Shown: positions 33,105 to 44,925, counted from the stretch's first letter. The stretch is 64,000 nucleotides of DNA from Isoperla grammatica (GCA_945910005.1 OX246749.1:25666151-25730150); one strand, 5' to 3'. Notes: generated by a model not told the origin, from the sequence alone. Made by a program: numbers and translations.

Positions 33105-35699
33105 ATGATAATCATAATCATATTACTATCATTATTACTATCAGCATTAACATCATTATTATCATCGTCGTTATCATCATCATAATCACCGTCGTTATCA
33201 TCATCATAAAAATCATCGTTGTTATCATCATCAGTATCATCGTCGTTATCATCGTCACTATCATCGTCGTTATCATCGTGGTTGTCATCGTCGTTAACAT
33301 CGTCGTTATCATCGTCATCATCGTCGTTATCATTGTCCTTATCATCGTCGTGATCATTGTCCTTATCATCGTCGTGATCATCGTGGTTATCACCGTCGTT
33401 ATCATCGCCCAAATCATCGTCGGTATCATTGTCGTTATCATTGTCGTTATTATTGTCATTATTATCATTGTCGTTATCATCGTCGTTTACATCGTCGTTA
33501 TCATCGCCGTTATTATCGTTGCTATCATCGCCGTTATCATCGTCGTTATCATCGCCGTTATCATCGTCGTTATCAATGTCGTTTTCATTGTCGTTACCAC
33601 TGTCGTTATCATTGTCGTTATCATTGTCATTATTATCACTGTCGTTAGCATCGTCGCTAGCATCGTCGTTATCATTGTCATTATCATCGTTGTTATCACC
33701 GTCGTTATCATCGTCGTTATCATTGTCGTTATCATTTTCATTATCTTCGCCGTTATCATTGTCGTTATCATCGTTGTTATCATTTTCGTTATCATTGTCG
33801 TTATCGTTGTTTGCATCGTTGTTATCATCGTCGTTAACATCGTTAATATCACCGTCGTTATCACCGTCGTTATCATCGTCGTTATCATTGTCGATATCAT
33901 CGTTGTTATCATCGTCGATATCATCGTCGCTATCATCGTCGTTAGCATCATCCTTATCATTGTCGTTATCATTGTCATTAGTAACATTGTGTTATCATCG
34001 GCGTTATCATCGGCGTTATCACCGTCGTTATCATCGTCATTATCACTGTCGTTATCATCGTTGTTTGCATCGTTGTTATCACCGTCATTAATATCGTCGT
34101 TATCATTGTCGTTATCATCGTTTTAATCATTGTCGTTATCATCGTCGTTATCATTGTCATCAACGTCGTTATCATTGTCGTTATCATCGTTTGTATCATT
34201 GTCGTTATCATTGTCATTATTATCATTGTCGTTATCATCGTCGTTATCACTGTCGTTATCATTGTCATTATTATCATTGTCGTTATAATCGTTGTTTCAT
34301 CGTCGTTATCATTGTCATTAGTATCATTGTGTTATCATCGGCGTTATCATCGTCGATATCATTGTCAGTTTTATCAATGTCGTTATCACCGTCGTTATCA
34401 TCGTCGTTATCATTGTCATTAGTATCATTGTGTTATCATCGGCGTTATCATTGTCGTTATCATTGTCGTTATCATTGTCATTATAATCAGTCGTTATCAC
34501 CGTCGTTATCATCGTCGTTATCATTGTCATTAGTATCATTGTCGCTATCACCGTCGCTATAATCGTCGTTATCATTGTCATTAGTATCATTATGTTATCA
34601 TCGGCGTTATCATCGTCGTTATCATTGTCATTATTATCATTGTCGCTATCACCGTCGCTATCATCGTCGTTATCACTGTCATTAGTATCATTATGTTATC
34701 ATCGGCGTTATCATTGTCGTTATCATTGTCATTATTATCATTGTCGTTATCACCGTCGTTATCATTGTCGTTATCATTGTCATTAGTATCATTGTGTTAT
34801 GATCAGCGTTATCATCGTCGTTATCACCGTCGTTATCATCGTTGTTTGCATCGTTGTTATCACCGTCGCTATCATCGTCGTTTACGTTATCATTGTCATT
34901 ATCATCGTCGTTATTATCATTGTCGTTATCATCGTCGTTATCACTGTCGTTATCATTGTCATTATTCTATTTGTCGTTATCATCGTTGTTTGCATTGTCG
35001 TTATCATCGTCGTTATCATTGTCGTTATCACTGTCGTTATCATTGTCATTATTATCATTGTCGTTATAATCGTTGTTATCATCGTCGTTATCACCGTCGT
35101 TATCATCGTGTTTATCATTGTCATTATTATCATTGTCGTTATCATTGTTATTAGTATCATTGTCGTTATCATCGTCGTTATCACTATCGCTATCATTGTC
35201 ATTATTATCATTGTCGTTATCATCGATGTTATCATCGTCGCTATCACCGTCGTTATCATCGTCGTTATCACTGTCGTTATCATTGTCATAATTATCATTG
35301 TCGTTATCACTGTCGTTATCATTGTCATTATTATCACTGTCGTTATCATCGTTGTTACCATCGTCATTATCATCGTTGTTATCATCGTCGTTATCATTGT
35401 CGTTATCATTGTCGTTATCACCGTCGTTATCATCGTCATTATCACTGTCGTTATCATCGTTGTTTGCATCGTTGTTATCACCGTCTTTATCATCGTCGTT
35501 ATCATTGTCGGTATCATTGTGTTTATCCTTGTCATTATTATCATTGTCGTTATCACTGTCGTTATCATTGTCATTATTATTATTGTCGTTATAACCGTTC
35601 TTATCATCGTCATTATCATCGTTGTTATCATCGTCGTTATCATTGTCGTTATCATTGTCGTTATCATCGTCGTTATCATCGTCGTTATCAGCGTCGTCA
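33105..35699. repeat. 2.6-kb 12-bp minisatellite
   Basis: Units such as ATCATCGTCGTT and ATCATTGTCGTT and close variants repeat for about 2.6 kb, with a strict 6-bp sub-rhythm (NTCGTT / ATCATN). Six-frame translation gives long Ile-Val, Ser-Leu, Asp-Asn and Met-Thr frames that are all artefacts. The right edge joins duplicated block B without any spacer. Confidence 0.95.
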
Positions 35700-36266
35700 T
35701 CCCAGTCAGGGCGAACTCTTATTACAGTTATACCTTCATACACTATCCAGTATCTATAACGATGGATTTAGCTTTAAAAATCCAATATCATTTGATTTGA
35801 CAGCATGTGTGCAATTGATATTGAAACGAGAATGGTTATGTTTTGAGTTCTAATCGGGCAAAATATAAATATATCATACGATAAAGACTAATAACTCGAA
35901 CTATATACTCAGAAATGTTTATCCACATTCATTTTCATACAACCATTGTGATAACAATAGCTAGTGATACACTCACTTTCCGAGGATGAAACACAATTTT
36001 ACAATTAAATAAATAGCAATAAAAGTACATATTTAATATTTGCGATTAATATTCCAAAACTCTTAAAGGAATCAGGGATACGTACGCAACCTACCTTAAA
36101 CTGCTGCAATTAACATTAGTATTATCCACATTTATATAAATAAATATAATACGTAAATTTGTTTTTAATTGTGATGTGTTATGTTGTAGGTCTATATCAT
36201 ACACATGACACTTCTTTAGCCACATTAGGGCCTACGTGTTATATGGCACCAATAAACTCGTGCTAT
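35700..36266 (+). repeat. duplicated block B, second copy
   Basis: A direct copy of 28620-29180. It begins at the tRNA-like CCCAGTCAGGGCG immediately after the minisatellite. Confidence 0.88.
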
Positions 36267-36377
36267 GTTCATTTCCGTCTATACTCGTATGCTTGCAGAT
36301 TTTATACTTTTGAATGTCAAACTTTGAAGAGTAGCTTACTTTTACATTTTGTGTGCGTTTGTGTCCTACTGCGTGGA

Positions 36378-36546
36378 CAAGGTCGGTATCGGTATTGCAA
36401 TCGCAATTCGGGAATCATGTAAACGTTTACTTACATAGTTCTTATGGCGCTGTTTAATAAAATCGTAATGTTGTAATGATTTATCATGAGAAATTGCACG
36501 ATTGCGATCCCAATCCCGATTACGATGCCGACATTCGGGAAGTCTC
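36378..36546. repeat. imperfect palindromic MITE-like repeat
   Basis: GGTCGGTATCGGTATTGCAA and, inverted, CAATCCCGATTACGATGCCG. A relative is at 15005-15215. Confidence 0.5.
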
Positions 36547-36701
36547 ATCAAAAATAAATATTCCTCAAAGTACCTAAAAATCTAAAAATACGTGCGGTAT
36601 AATTCTTATATCTGAGAAGCGTATATTTCCAATTCTATTAGCATTTTAAGTTGGAAATTTGGAACTTCTTGTTCCGTAATTGAAAAACGGCTCTTGACGT
36701 C

Positions 36702-36785
36702 ATATGTCAGATTCAGATTCAGATTCTTTATTGATAATGAATACAGTAATTACAATAATATAATATCACTGATCCCCAGTGAGTA
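36702..36785 (-). mobile_element. 3' end of non-LTR retrotransposon (short)
   Basis: On the minus strand the sequence ends TCAATAAAGAATCTGAATCT with a (GAATCT)n tail. It matches the 3' end of the longer copy at 38281. Only ~85 bp remain. Confidence 0.7.
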
Positions 36786-36961
36786 AAGCTTGTATTACAC
36801 GGTCAAACTTTTTCATTCAACTCCTTGAATTCAAGAACAAAAGCGCATCAAAGACAGTCAGTATGTAGTTAAATACAACAATAGGAATTATTTATTGATG
36901 CGCTTTTGTCCTTGAATTCAAGGAGTTGGATGAAAAAGTTTGACCGTGTAATACAGGCTTA
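36785..36961. mobile_element. small fold-back element inserted in LINE 3' end
   Basis: Arms of about 65 bp (36785-36850 and 36895-36961) surround a ~44-bp centre. The repeated ends read TGTATTACACGGTCAAAC, with CTCCTTGAATTCAAG and AAAGCGCATCAA further in. The left junction interrupts the LINE 3' UTR right after CCCAGTGAGT, as shown by comparison with 38345. Confidence 0.8.
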
Positions 36962-37434
36962 ATTTATGTAAACAACTGCCTCCTTGAAGTATTCTTAATA
37001 ATAATATCAACGATATTAAGTTGGACATTTTACAATATCTAGGATGCAGTGACTTTACAACAATGCATTTTACTGTTTTCTTCAGAAAATACATTTTGAT
37101 ACAGTATTTACCAAAACGTGTTTATAATAATGCCATTATTTAACATATTGTTGTTAATTAATGTTGAGCAGTGTTCATTTACTAACTAGAAATAGACGTT
37201 AGTTCAGTTAAAGTTTTATGAGAGCAATAATCTACTAAAGGGTGGGATTTCAGTACTATTTGTTTGATATATAATTATTGTTTACTGAGATATGACGCCA
37301 GAACCTTCTAATCACGAGCAAGATGGCGCAGGTTCGTTTCTGAGCGTGTTTTGACAGCAATATCTTTGACTTGCTGTTAAAGCGATGTTAATGCACCTTT
37401 CGAGCCGAAACCAATTAGTTCCCGTTTATTTTAA

Positions 37435-37807
37435 GAGGAAGGACTACTAGCCAATATTAAAACCCGCGAAATTAACGTATTTTCGTCATATCTCAATAAC
37501 GCCACACAATATCGAAACAGTGACACCTACGCATATTTTTAATTCGTGAGAGCTCAATACCATATGAAAAAGATTTATAAGTTTGCAGTAATTATAATTA
37601 TTATTTGTAATTTAACTAATTTACAAGTTAATTAGAAATTACAACTATAATTACTACAATCTACGAAATCTTTTTCATTTGGTATTGAGCTCTCACGAAT
37701 CCAAAATATGCGTAGGTGTCACTGTTTCGATATTGTGTGGCGTTATTGAGATATGACGAAAATACGTTAATTTCGCGGGTTTTAATATTGGCTAGTAGTC
37801 CTTCCTC
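37435..37807. mobile_element. fully palindromic MITE flanked by TTAA
   Basis: Almost the whole element is a palindrome centred near 37620. The arms start GAGGAAGGACTACTAGCC and run ~170 bp. TTAA stands at both edges (37431-37434 and 37808-37811). TTAA duplication is the mark of piggyBac-type insertion, but TTAA is itself palindromic, so it could equally be part of the arms. Confidence 0.8.
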
Positions 37808-38280
37808 TTAACTTGAGGTAACCAGTAAGCAAATAAAAAAAATGTGTGAGCCTTCCCTATTGTGATTGCGGCATTACATCATTTGTCCACTTATCATTCC
37901 ACTGGTTACAGCGAGATGTAATATTGACCTGTCAAATACTTTGGTCCTACTTGAGAGTGTGTTGCAGTGTCAACAACTTGAGAGAAGAAGACGCTGTGTT
38001 TTAAAATCTAACTAACCCTCACCGTACCGCAATGTAGGGGTTGAAGCACTGGCATGGAACGATATTGTTGACTTTGTTGACTTTCAATTTTAATCACGGG
38101 TCACAAAATACTTTTCAGCACTTGACATTAACGACCAGGGCCCGGATTCACAAGAGGTCCTAAGTCGTTTTTTGGTCTTATCTCTAAGACCGGCCTAAGT
38201 TTGAACCTCTTATAAAACCAGGAAAATACCTTAGAACATATTTTAAAAGATATTATTGGAATGTACATTGTGTCCTTGTT

Positions 38281-38945
38281 CAGATTCAGATTCAGATTCT
38301 TTATTGATAATGAATACAGTAATTACAATTATATAATATCACTGACCCCCAGTGAGTATACTACTCGCAGGTAGGGGGTCTTCTACAATACAGTCTATAT
38401 TATGTAATATGACGTTACAGAGGAAGTAGGAATTTTATACTAATTTAAATGCTAATACAGATATAACAGAAATAATCTAGTTATAACACACTGTAGGCCT
38501 AATGTAAAAAGAGAGAAAATTAAAGAAAATCCTAAGAATTTATCAAATAATACAATAGTGTACATGTTATTGGGGATACAAAAATTGAGTTGATTATAGT
38601 TTAGAGTAACACGTTCATATTTAGTTTCTACTGTATTCGTTCATTAACCATACCTGAATTAGTTGTTTATATTTAGTGACAGAGTTGACTTGCTTAATTT
38701 GTAACGGAAGCGTATTATAAAGTTGATATCCTTTAAATCCTAGTGAATTTGTACCATAGTTGGTACGTACAGCCTCTAAATAAAGATTACTGTTGTTGAT
38801 TCTTGTTTGATGCGTATGGGGAGGATGGATTACTGTATGGGATATGGCATGAGTAAATTTTGTTGTTGAGGTAATTTTTGATCATGATAAGCATTTCGTA
38901 TTTATTGAGGATTTGTACTGGAAGAATTCTATTCCAGGTGGTTTC
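38281..38945 (-). mobile_element. 5'-truncated non-LTR retrotransposon
   Basis: Read on the minus strand, an ORF2 C-terminal fragment is followed by a 3' UTR and a (GAATCT)n tail at 38281-38300. The 3' terminus is the same as at 36702. It lies inside the TIR element 38137-39061 and is therefore the younger insertion. Confidence 0.78.
38635..38860 (-). pseudogene. ORF2 C-terminal fragment of LINE
   Basis: The minus strand reads HPPHTHQTRINNSNLYLEA, then RTNYGTNSLGFKGYQLYN and TLPLQIKQVNSVTKYKQL, ending shortly after WLMNEYS at a stop. This is the RTxxGxxSxxxxGxxLxNxLP signature found at the C terminus of many CR1/Jockey-like reverse transcriptase proteins. The polymerase core is missing through 5' truncation. 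Confidence 0.75.
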
Positions 38946-39061
38946 CACCTGGAATTAGTAACTTTTCATGTGACCTGGGTCTGGTTTTACAAGATGTTCC
39001 AAGTAAGGCCGGTCTTAGAGATGAGACCAAAATATGACCACTTGTGAATCCGGGCCCAGGT

Positions 39062-40051
39062 TAACAGTTATATAAGAATGTCGAATGCACCAGCTGCAAA
39101 TTTTCACCACGTAGGCCTACTCCATGTTCACGCAATTTAACAACATCGGGCCCATTCAATAATTATTTTTAGCAAACAGCGCCGGCTTCCATGATTGTAG
39201 TTTGATTATGTCGTTGAAACAATCAATATTGTTTTTCCATTTTGTACGCATTTTTCCGATTAACTTCAACGAAATGTAATATTAGCCTCCTTGCAAAAAT
39301 ATGGGACGTAAAACCCCAAATGTCATCGACGAGATGTAATATAAATGATGCACTTTGTAGTAACACACAACAAACGCGTACGTGCAAACACAATATTATA
39401 GTAAGGTACGTGTTATACACTTGTAAAGCACACAGGCATTAGGCACACTTGTAATATTTGAGTAGAACATTAAAGTGGATCGATGATAACTGCACATGTA
39501 ATATAAATCATTCAAATTGTATGTACTGCAAGTTGAGATTAAGCTTGTGAATACTGTAGGAAAAAATATGCACCTACCGGTATTAATTTTTTATTAATTG
39601 AGTGTTGAAATGCGTTGGAATTCCCTATGTTATACATTGTAACTGAACAAAAACCTACACTTTCAATCGTATAACTTTGCGTAGCACCTTCAAAGAGTAA
39701 TATATTGTAACACATTTTCGTCCTAAATGTAGAAAACTTCATGACTAACATGAATAAGTTTGAAAAAGATGATCGAACGCAATCCGTTGTCGAGATATTT
39801 GCGCTGTGTGTCAATTTTACCTCAAATCTACTCAAATTAGAAACTTTAAATATACTTTATTAATAAAAAAAATATATAATTTCATGACGTTCAGTATTAA
39901 ATGCTACTCACATGTAATAATTCTTGAAATTCATAATTTAGAATTAAAAATAGTATTTGTTCATGTCCATTTAATTTGAATAGTTTAGTTGTTGTATTGA
40001 ATGGGTAGTTCACTTCATCGATCGACTTTAAAACTGTTTCTGCTAGATATC
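39062..40051. other. no gene seen
   Basis: AT-rich DNA with frames under 100 codons on both strands and no recognisable domain. TGTAATAT recurs at irregular spacing near 39273-39506. Confidence 0.4.
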
Positions 40052-40251
40052 ACTTGCATGATTATCACGTTACTAGAATTGTTAGATTCGATGTATATTG
40101 AGATTTCAAATTTAATTACTCTGATTTATATTTTTAATTAATTTGATCAATCAAACGAGTACACATTTCAAAATGTTTAAATAAATTAAATACTTTTATA
40201 CATACTTGATTTAACCCTGTGGTTCATTTGTGAAAATATGGTTCCAAACTC
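40052..40251 (-). repeat. duplicated block A, inverted copy
   Basis: The reverse complement of 28061-28260. The two copies are 12.2 kb apart and face each other. Confidence 0.85.
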
Positions 40252-40724
40252 TTAAAATTTATTTTGTATTATTTTGTATTATGTAATTTGATATGCAAAT
40301 TTAATCAATTTCGACACCTTAGATTTTTCTAGACTTTTACTATGTTGAAAAGGATTTTTTTCTAAATCCATTACAAAAAGAAACATTTCTGTTGCAATTT
40401 GTTCAAGGTCAACATTGTTTTCTCCTCCTCTAACCCTAGAGCAGCGGTCAGCTCGCGTGTTCTACACTCAAAGTCTTTTCATGTACGTCACGCGCGAACA
40501 CAAGTCGGCGTGCCATTGAAGTAGGCTATTCGCCCACTTTATTCTTGCACAGCGGCTGAACAACAGTGAAGACCATTTTGTTCAAGCGAAGTATTCTTTG
40601 ATTGACTTTTAGCGACTTGGGCAGGATTTCCCTGGTTTTGCGGTCGTCGGGCGCTTCTATTGGCTAACGACGACCTCCGCCGCTCTCCGGTAGACTCTGG
40701 TGTCGTCTAACTGTGGGAATAGAA

Positions 40725-40872
40725 TTGAATAGAACTTTATAGAATAGTTTGGAACTTTATTTTATACAATTGGGTAGAACTTTATAGAATAGTTTGGAAC
40801 TTTATTTTATAGAATTGAATAGAACTTGATAGAATAGTTTGGAACTTTATTTTATACAATTGAGTAGAACTT
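40725..40872. repeat. short tandem repeat, ~53-60 bp unit
   Basis: Nearly three copies of a unit with TAGAACTT, ATAGAATAGTTTGGAACTTT and ATTTTATACAATTG. Confidence 0.75.
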
Positions 40873-40950
40873 ACCTCGCACGGGCCCAGCATCTGCTCAG
40901 ACTCCGGCCTGCCGTACATCAGCTACACCGTCAACCGGCCCATCGGAGGT
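40873..40950 (+). CDS. possible short exon or exon relic
   Basis: A GC-rich island in AT-rich surroundings. One plus frame is fully open and protein-like: SICSDSGLPYISYTVNRPIG. A weak acceptor (GGGCCCAG at ~40889) and a weak donor (GGAG|GTGCGC at ~40949) would bound a short exon. On the other strand GCGAG|GTAAGTTC is a better donor, but that frame meets a stop. I recognise no family. Confidence 0.3.
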
Positions 40951-41083
40951 GCGCACTCGTTTGGTTTAGTTGGTTTATTTATGTTTTTTTTAATTTTTTT
41001 TTTGTATAATGTTATTTATTTAAATGTACAAGTATTTGGTGGCAACACCCCCTTACCTGACAATGTTGGAATGAGGTGTACAG

Positions 41084-41110
41084 ATATATATATATATATA
41101 TATATATATA
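41084..41110. repeat. (TA)n microsatellite
   Basis: An alternating TA run of about 26 bases. Confidence 0.85.
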
Positions 41111-41477
41111 TGGATTTGTTGTCTTCCGGGATATTCCGCCGCTTGTGTGAAGACACCAAAACCATAACATACATCCGCGAAAACAAATATATACCTCGGT
41201 TTACCTTAGTTCCTCCCTCCATCACCGCCCACGACAGCGCCTGCATCTGTAAATTCACACTGGTTTTAAGTTTATTTAGTTTAGTTTGTCTACTCACGCT
41301 GAGTGATCAAGACCACGAGTTGTCTGAAACGTGTCAGTCAGTATAATATTTACTTTTCTTCATCTGTATGTTTCTCAAAGCGATCTCAAAGCCTGTCGTC
41401 CTTCTGTATTCCCTCACTGGAACATGTTTATCTTGTTCTGAGTTCCAATTAATCTTCCCCTTTATAAATAAAAACGA

Positions 41478-41957
41478 ATGTATGTGTGTGTGTGTGTGTG
41501 CGTGTGCGTGTGCGTGTGCGTGTGCGTGTGCGTGTGCGTGTGCGTGTGCGTGCGCGTGCGCGTGTGCGTGTGCGTGTGCGTGTGCGTGTGCGTGTGCGTG
41601 TGCGTGTGCGTGTGCGTGTGCGTGTGCGTGTGCGTGTGCGTGTGCGTGTGCGAGTGCGTGTGCGTGTGCGTGTGCGTGTGCGTGTGCGTGTGCGTGTGCG
41701 TGTGCGTGTGCGTGTGCGTGTGCGTGTGCGTGTGCGTGTGCGTGTGCGTGTGCGTGTGCGTGTGCGTGTGCGTGTGCGTGTGCGTGTGCGTGTGCGTGTG
41801 CGTGTGCGTGTGCGTGTGCGTGTGCGTGTGCGTGTGCGTGTGCGTGTGCGTGTGCGTGTGCGTGTGCGTGTGCGTGTGCGTGTGCGTGTGCGTGTGCGTG
41901 TGCGTGTGCGTGTGCGTGTGCGTGTGCGTGTGCGTGTGCGTGTGCGTGTGCGTGTGC
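41478..41957. repeat. (TGTGCG)n microsatellite
   Basis: About 480 bp of alternating purine-pyrimidine sequence, mostly the hexamer TGTGCG, with a (TG)n lead-in at 41482 and two short interruptions. The long Cys-Val, His-Thr, Ala-His and Arg-Val frames on both strands are artefacts. Confidence 0.97.
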
Positions 41958-41979
41958 AAGCGCGTGATGCGTGTGAACG

Positions 41980-42600
41980 CTAAATTTTGTTCGTCGCGGA
42001 CAGGTCAAACGGCTTGACGTATTTGGCTGAAATTTTCGGTCAACAGTCGTGACCACAAAAATCGATGCTGTTAACATAACCAGCAAAATCATCAGGATGC
42101 CAACCTACAAAAAATAAATTACTAAAAAAAATCTGTTTATTTATTTAATAAAATTAAAAACTTACTAGGAAAACGCTCCGTTTTGCCTGATAAGCAATTA
42201 ATTTCAATAAATCAAACAAATTATTAATTGCATATCATATTTATCTCACACAAGAAAACATACCTTTATAATAAACATATAATTTGTTTACAAGATGGCG
42301 GTTTAAGTTTAAAACTTAAAACTTGTGTACATTTTTACACGATATGTTGCTAATATCTGCACGAAGTATCAATTAAATTCGTTAAGAATTTTTTTTAAAT
42401 AAATTAAAACCTTCAAGTTGATTTTTCATTGGATTTCCGCATAATTCCATTCAATCGCTGTCTTCTCAATAGGCTCTAATACGTACCTTTTTAAACTTAT
42501 CTGTGTATATAAAACTGTATAATGTAGATACAGTCTATCTCTAAAACGTGTCTCACCTCCCCTCCCCTCCACCCTCCCCCCCCCCCCCACCCACAGCGTT
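41980..42600. other. no gene seen; poly-C tract at its end
   Basis: AT-rich, with a polypyrimidine stretch CTCCCCTCCACCCTCCCCC at about 42557-42590. Confidence 0.45.
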
Positions 42601-42604
42601 CAGT

Positions 42605-43345
42605 CGCTAAACATGAGACATGGGCTCGAACCCAGTTCTTTACCTGGCAAGATATTGTCAAAGGGGTTTCGGGTCCGACTCAAGAGTGTGTACTGTGTTC
42701 GAATCTGGGCTAGAGCATAAAACATGCTTCACACTGGGGCATTGTCTGCACGACAGCATTAGCTCCGTGGCATGGCTGTTGATAATGTGTTATCTCTCGG
42801 CCGATTGTTAGAAAGCTTTGTCGTGCGTGGCCTAGCCTGAGGTGCTGAACAGCCGACGTGATACCAATTTAATACAGTTGCCTAGTGGAGCCAAACCAAT
42901 AAAAAACAAACTGTGCTACCGTTGAGTGAGTAATATAGGGTAGAGGCCCCACGCCATCGGCAGATTGTCAGCCGCCTTTTACTGCCCAACATGCTTTAGT
43001 GAAGTTCACCAAGCGACGCGATGACGGAGCCTGATTGTTCGGCTACTTCACCGAAGATATACGAAGACAGCCGAAAACTCCGTCATCGCGTCGCTTGGCA
43101 AACTTCTACTATAGGCAACTGCTCGGCAGTCCAGGTTAGTGGAGGAACCTATAGGACTGGTCAAAGCTACACCACCATGCTTTCGGATGGGACGTAAAGC
43201 CGATGGTCCCCTTTGAACTTATCGACAGGAGTAGGCTACGTGCCGGTGCCAGGCTTCCCCTCCACCCTTCCTCATTATCATTCATCAATCATCACTCATT
43301 AGGCTAAAGAGGGCCTTATGCCCTACACTTTGCTTACTTATAATA
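42605..43345. repeat. composite dispersed repeat with internal hairpin
   Basis: It contains CGGCAGTCCAGGTTAGTGGA with GGAACCTATAGGACTGGTCA, and a near-copy of this occurs at 62783-62823. The block ends in an AATAAATAAATGA tail, as in SINE/LINE 3' ends. Inside, CACCAAGCGACGCGATGACG (43008-43027) is matched inverted at about 43080-43099. Confidence 0.55.
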
Positions 43346-43489
43346 AAATTAATAAATAAATGATGTACGTCATTGACCTATGACATTGATTGCATTATTT
43401 GCCTACGTCAATATTTGCGATCGAGAATAACAACTTTTTTTATCACGAGACCATCGACCTTTGAGTATAAACTCAGGGCAGAGAACCAA

Positions 43490-44925
43490 CGTTAGTGGTT
43501 GTTTGGCTACCACGTCGTACCGGGTCAACGTATGGTAGTCGGGTAGTATAATCTCGCCAGCATGCGCGGTGATCTTCTACTAGCCAACAAGCGTAAGTGA
43601 GGCTGTACGAGGCGGTGGACAAACTGCCACGTCATACCGGTCAACGTATGGTAGTCGGGTAGTATAATCTCGCCAGCATGCGCGGTGATTTTCTACTAGC
43701 CAACCATCGTAAGTGAGGCTTTACGAGGCGGTGGACAAACTGCCACGTCGTACCGGTCAACGTATGGTAGTCGGGTAGTATAATCTCACTAAGCAAGCGT
43801 GGTGATCTTCTACTAGCCAACAAGCGTAAGTGAGGCTGTACGAGGCGGTGGACAAACTGCCACGTCATACTGGTCAACGTATGGTAGTCGGGTAGTATAA
43901 TCTCGCCAAGCATGCGCGGTGATCTTCTACTAGCCAACAAGCGTAAGTGAGGCTGTACGAGGCGGTGGACAAACTGCCACGTCATACTGGTCAACGTATG
44001 GTAGTCGGGTAGTATAATCTCGCCAAGCATGCGCGGTGATCTTCTACTAGCCAACAAGCGTAAGTGAGGCTGTACGAGGCGGTGGACAAACTGCTACGTC
44101 ATACCGGTCAACGTATGGTAGTCGAGTAGTATAATCTCGCCAAGCATGCGCGGTGATCTTCTACTAGCCAACAAGCGTAAGTGAGGCTGTACGAGGCGGT
44201 GGACAAACTGCCACGTCATACTGGTCAACGTATGGTAGTCGGGTAGTATAATCTCGCCAAGCGTGCGCGGTGATCTTCTACTAGCCAACAAGCGTAAGTG
44301 AGGCTGTACGAGGCGGTGGACAAACTGCCACGTCATACTGGTCAACGTATGGTAGTCGGGTAGTATAATCTCGCCAAGCATGCGCGGTGATCTTCTACTA
44401 GCCAACAAGCGTAAGTGAGGCTGTACGAGGCGGTGGACAGACTGCTACGTCATACCGGTCAACGTATGGTAGTCGGGTAGTATAATCCCACTAAGCATGC
44501 GCGGTGATCTTCTTCTAGCCAACAAGCGTAAGTGAGGCTGTACGAGGCGGTGGACAAACTGCCACGTCGTACCGGTCAACGTATGGTAGTCGGGTAGTAT
44601 AATCTCACTAAGCATGCGCGGTGATCTTCTACTAGCCAACAAGCGTAAGTGAGGCTGTACGAGGCGGTGGACAAACTGCCACGTCATACCGGTCAACGTA
44701 TGGTAGTCGGGTAGTATAATCTCGCCAAGCGTGCGCGGTGATCTTCTACTAGCCAACAAGCGTAAGTGAGGCTGTACGAGGCGGTGGACAAACTGCTACG
44801 TCGTACCGGTCAATGTATGGTAGTCGGGTAGTATAATCTCGCCAAGCGTGCGCGGTGATCTTCTAGCCAACAAGTGTAAATGGGGCTGTACGAGGCGCTA
44901 GACAAACTGCAACTGGCGTTGTAGC
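43490..44925. repeat. 117-bp tandem satellite
   Basis: About 12 copies; CGTATGGTAGTCGGGTAGTA recurs at 43644, 43761, 43878, 43995 and so on. Variants alternate between TCGCCAAGC and TCACTAAGC and between CCACGTCATAC and CTACGTCGTAC. The minus frames of 104-138 codons are repeat artefacts. Confidence 0.93.

Larger units (their letters stand above)
38137..39061. mobile_element. DNA transposon with ~90-bp TIRs, interrupted by a LINE
   Basis: CAGGGCCCGGATTCACAAG (38139 onward) is matched in inverted orientation by CTTGTGAATCCGGGCCC (39043-39059). The similarity continues inward through TTGGTCTTATCTCTAAGACC and AAAACCAGG. The centre is occupied by the LINE fragment at 38281-38945. Confidence 0.75.

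Noticed and set aside
33083..35853. Long open frames rich in Ile-Val, Ser-Leu, Asp-Asn and Met-Thr
   Set aside because: They are translations of a 12-bp minisatellite in all frames and have no non-repetitive sequence or codon bias of their own.
41334..42092. 250-codon Ala-His frame and its Cys-Val/His-Thr/Arg-Val counterparts
   Set aside because: Translations of (TGTGCG)n; open on both strands and in every frame.
43641..44759. Repeated 104-138-codon minus frames (HRLVQPHLRLLASRRSPR)
   Set aside because: They have exactly the period of the 117-bp satellite (39 codons) and no non-repeat flank.
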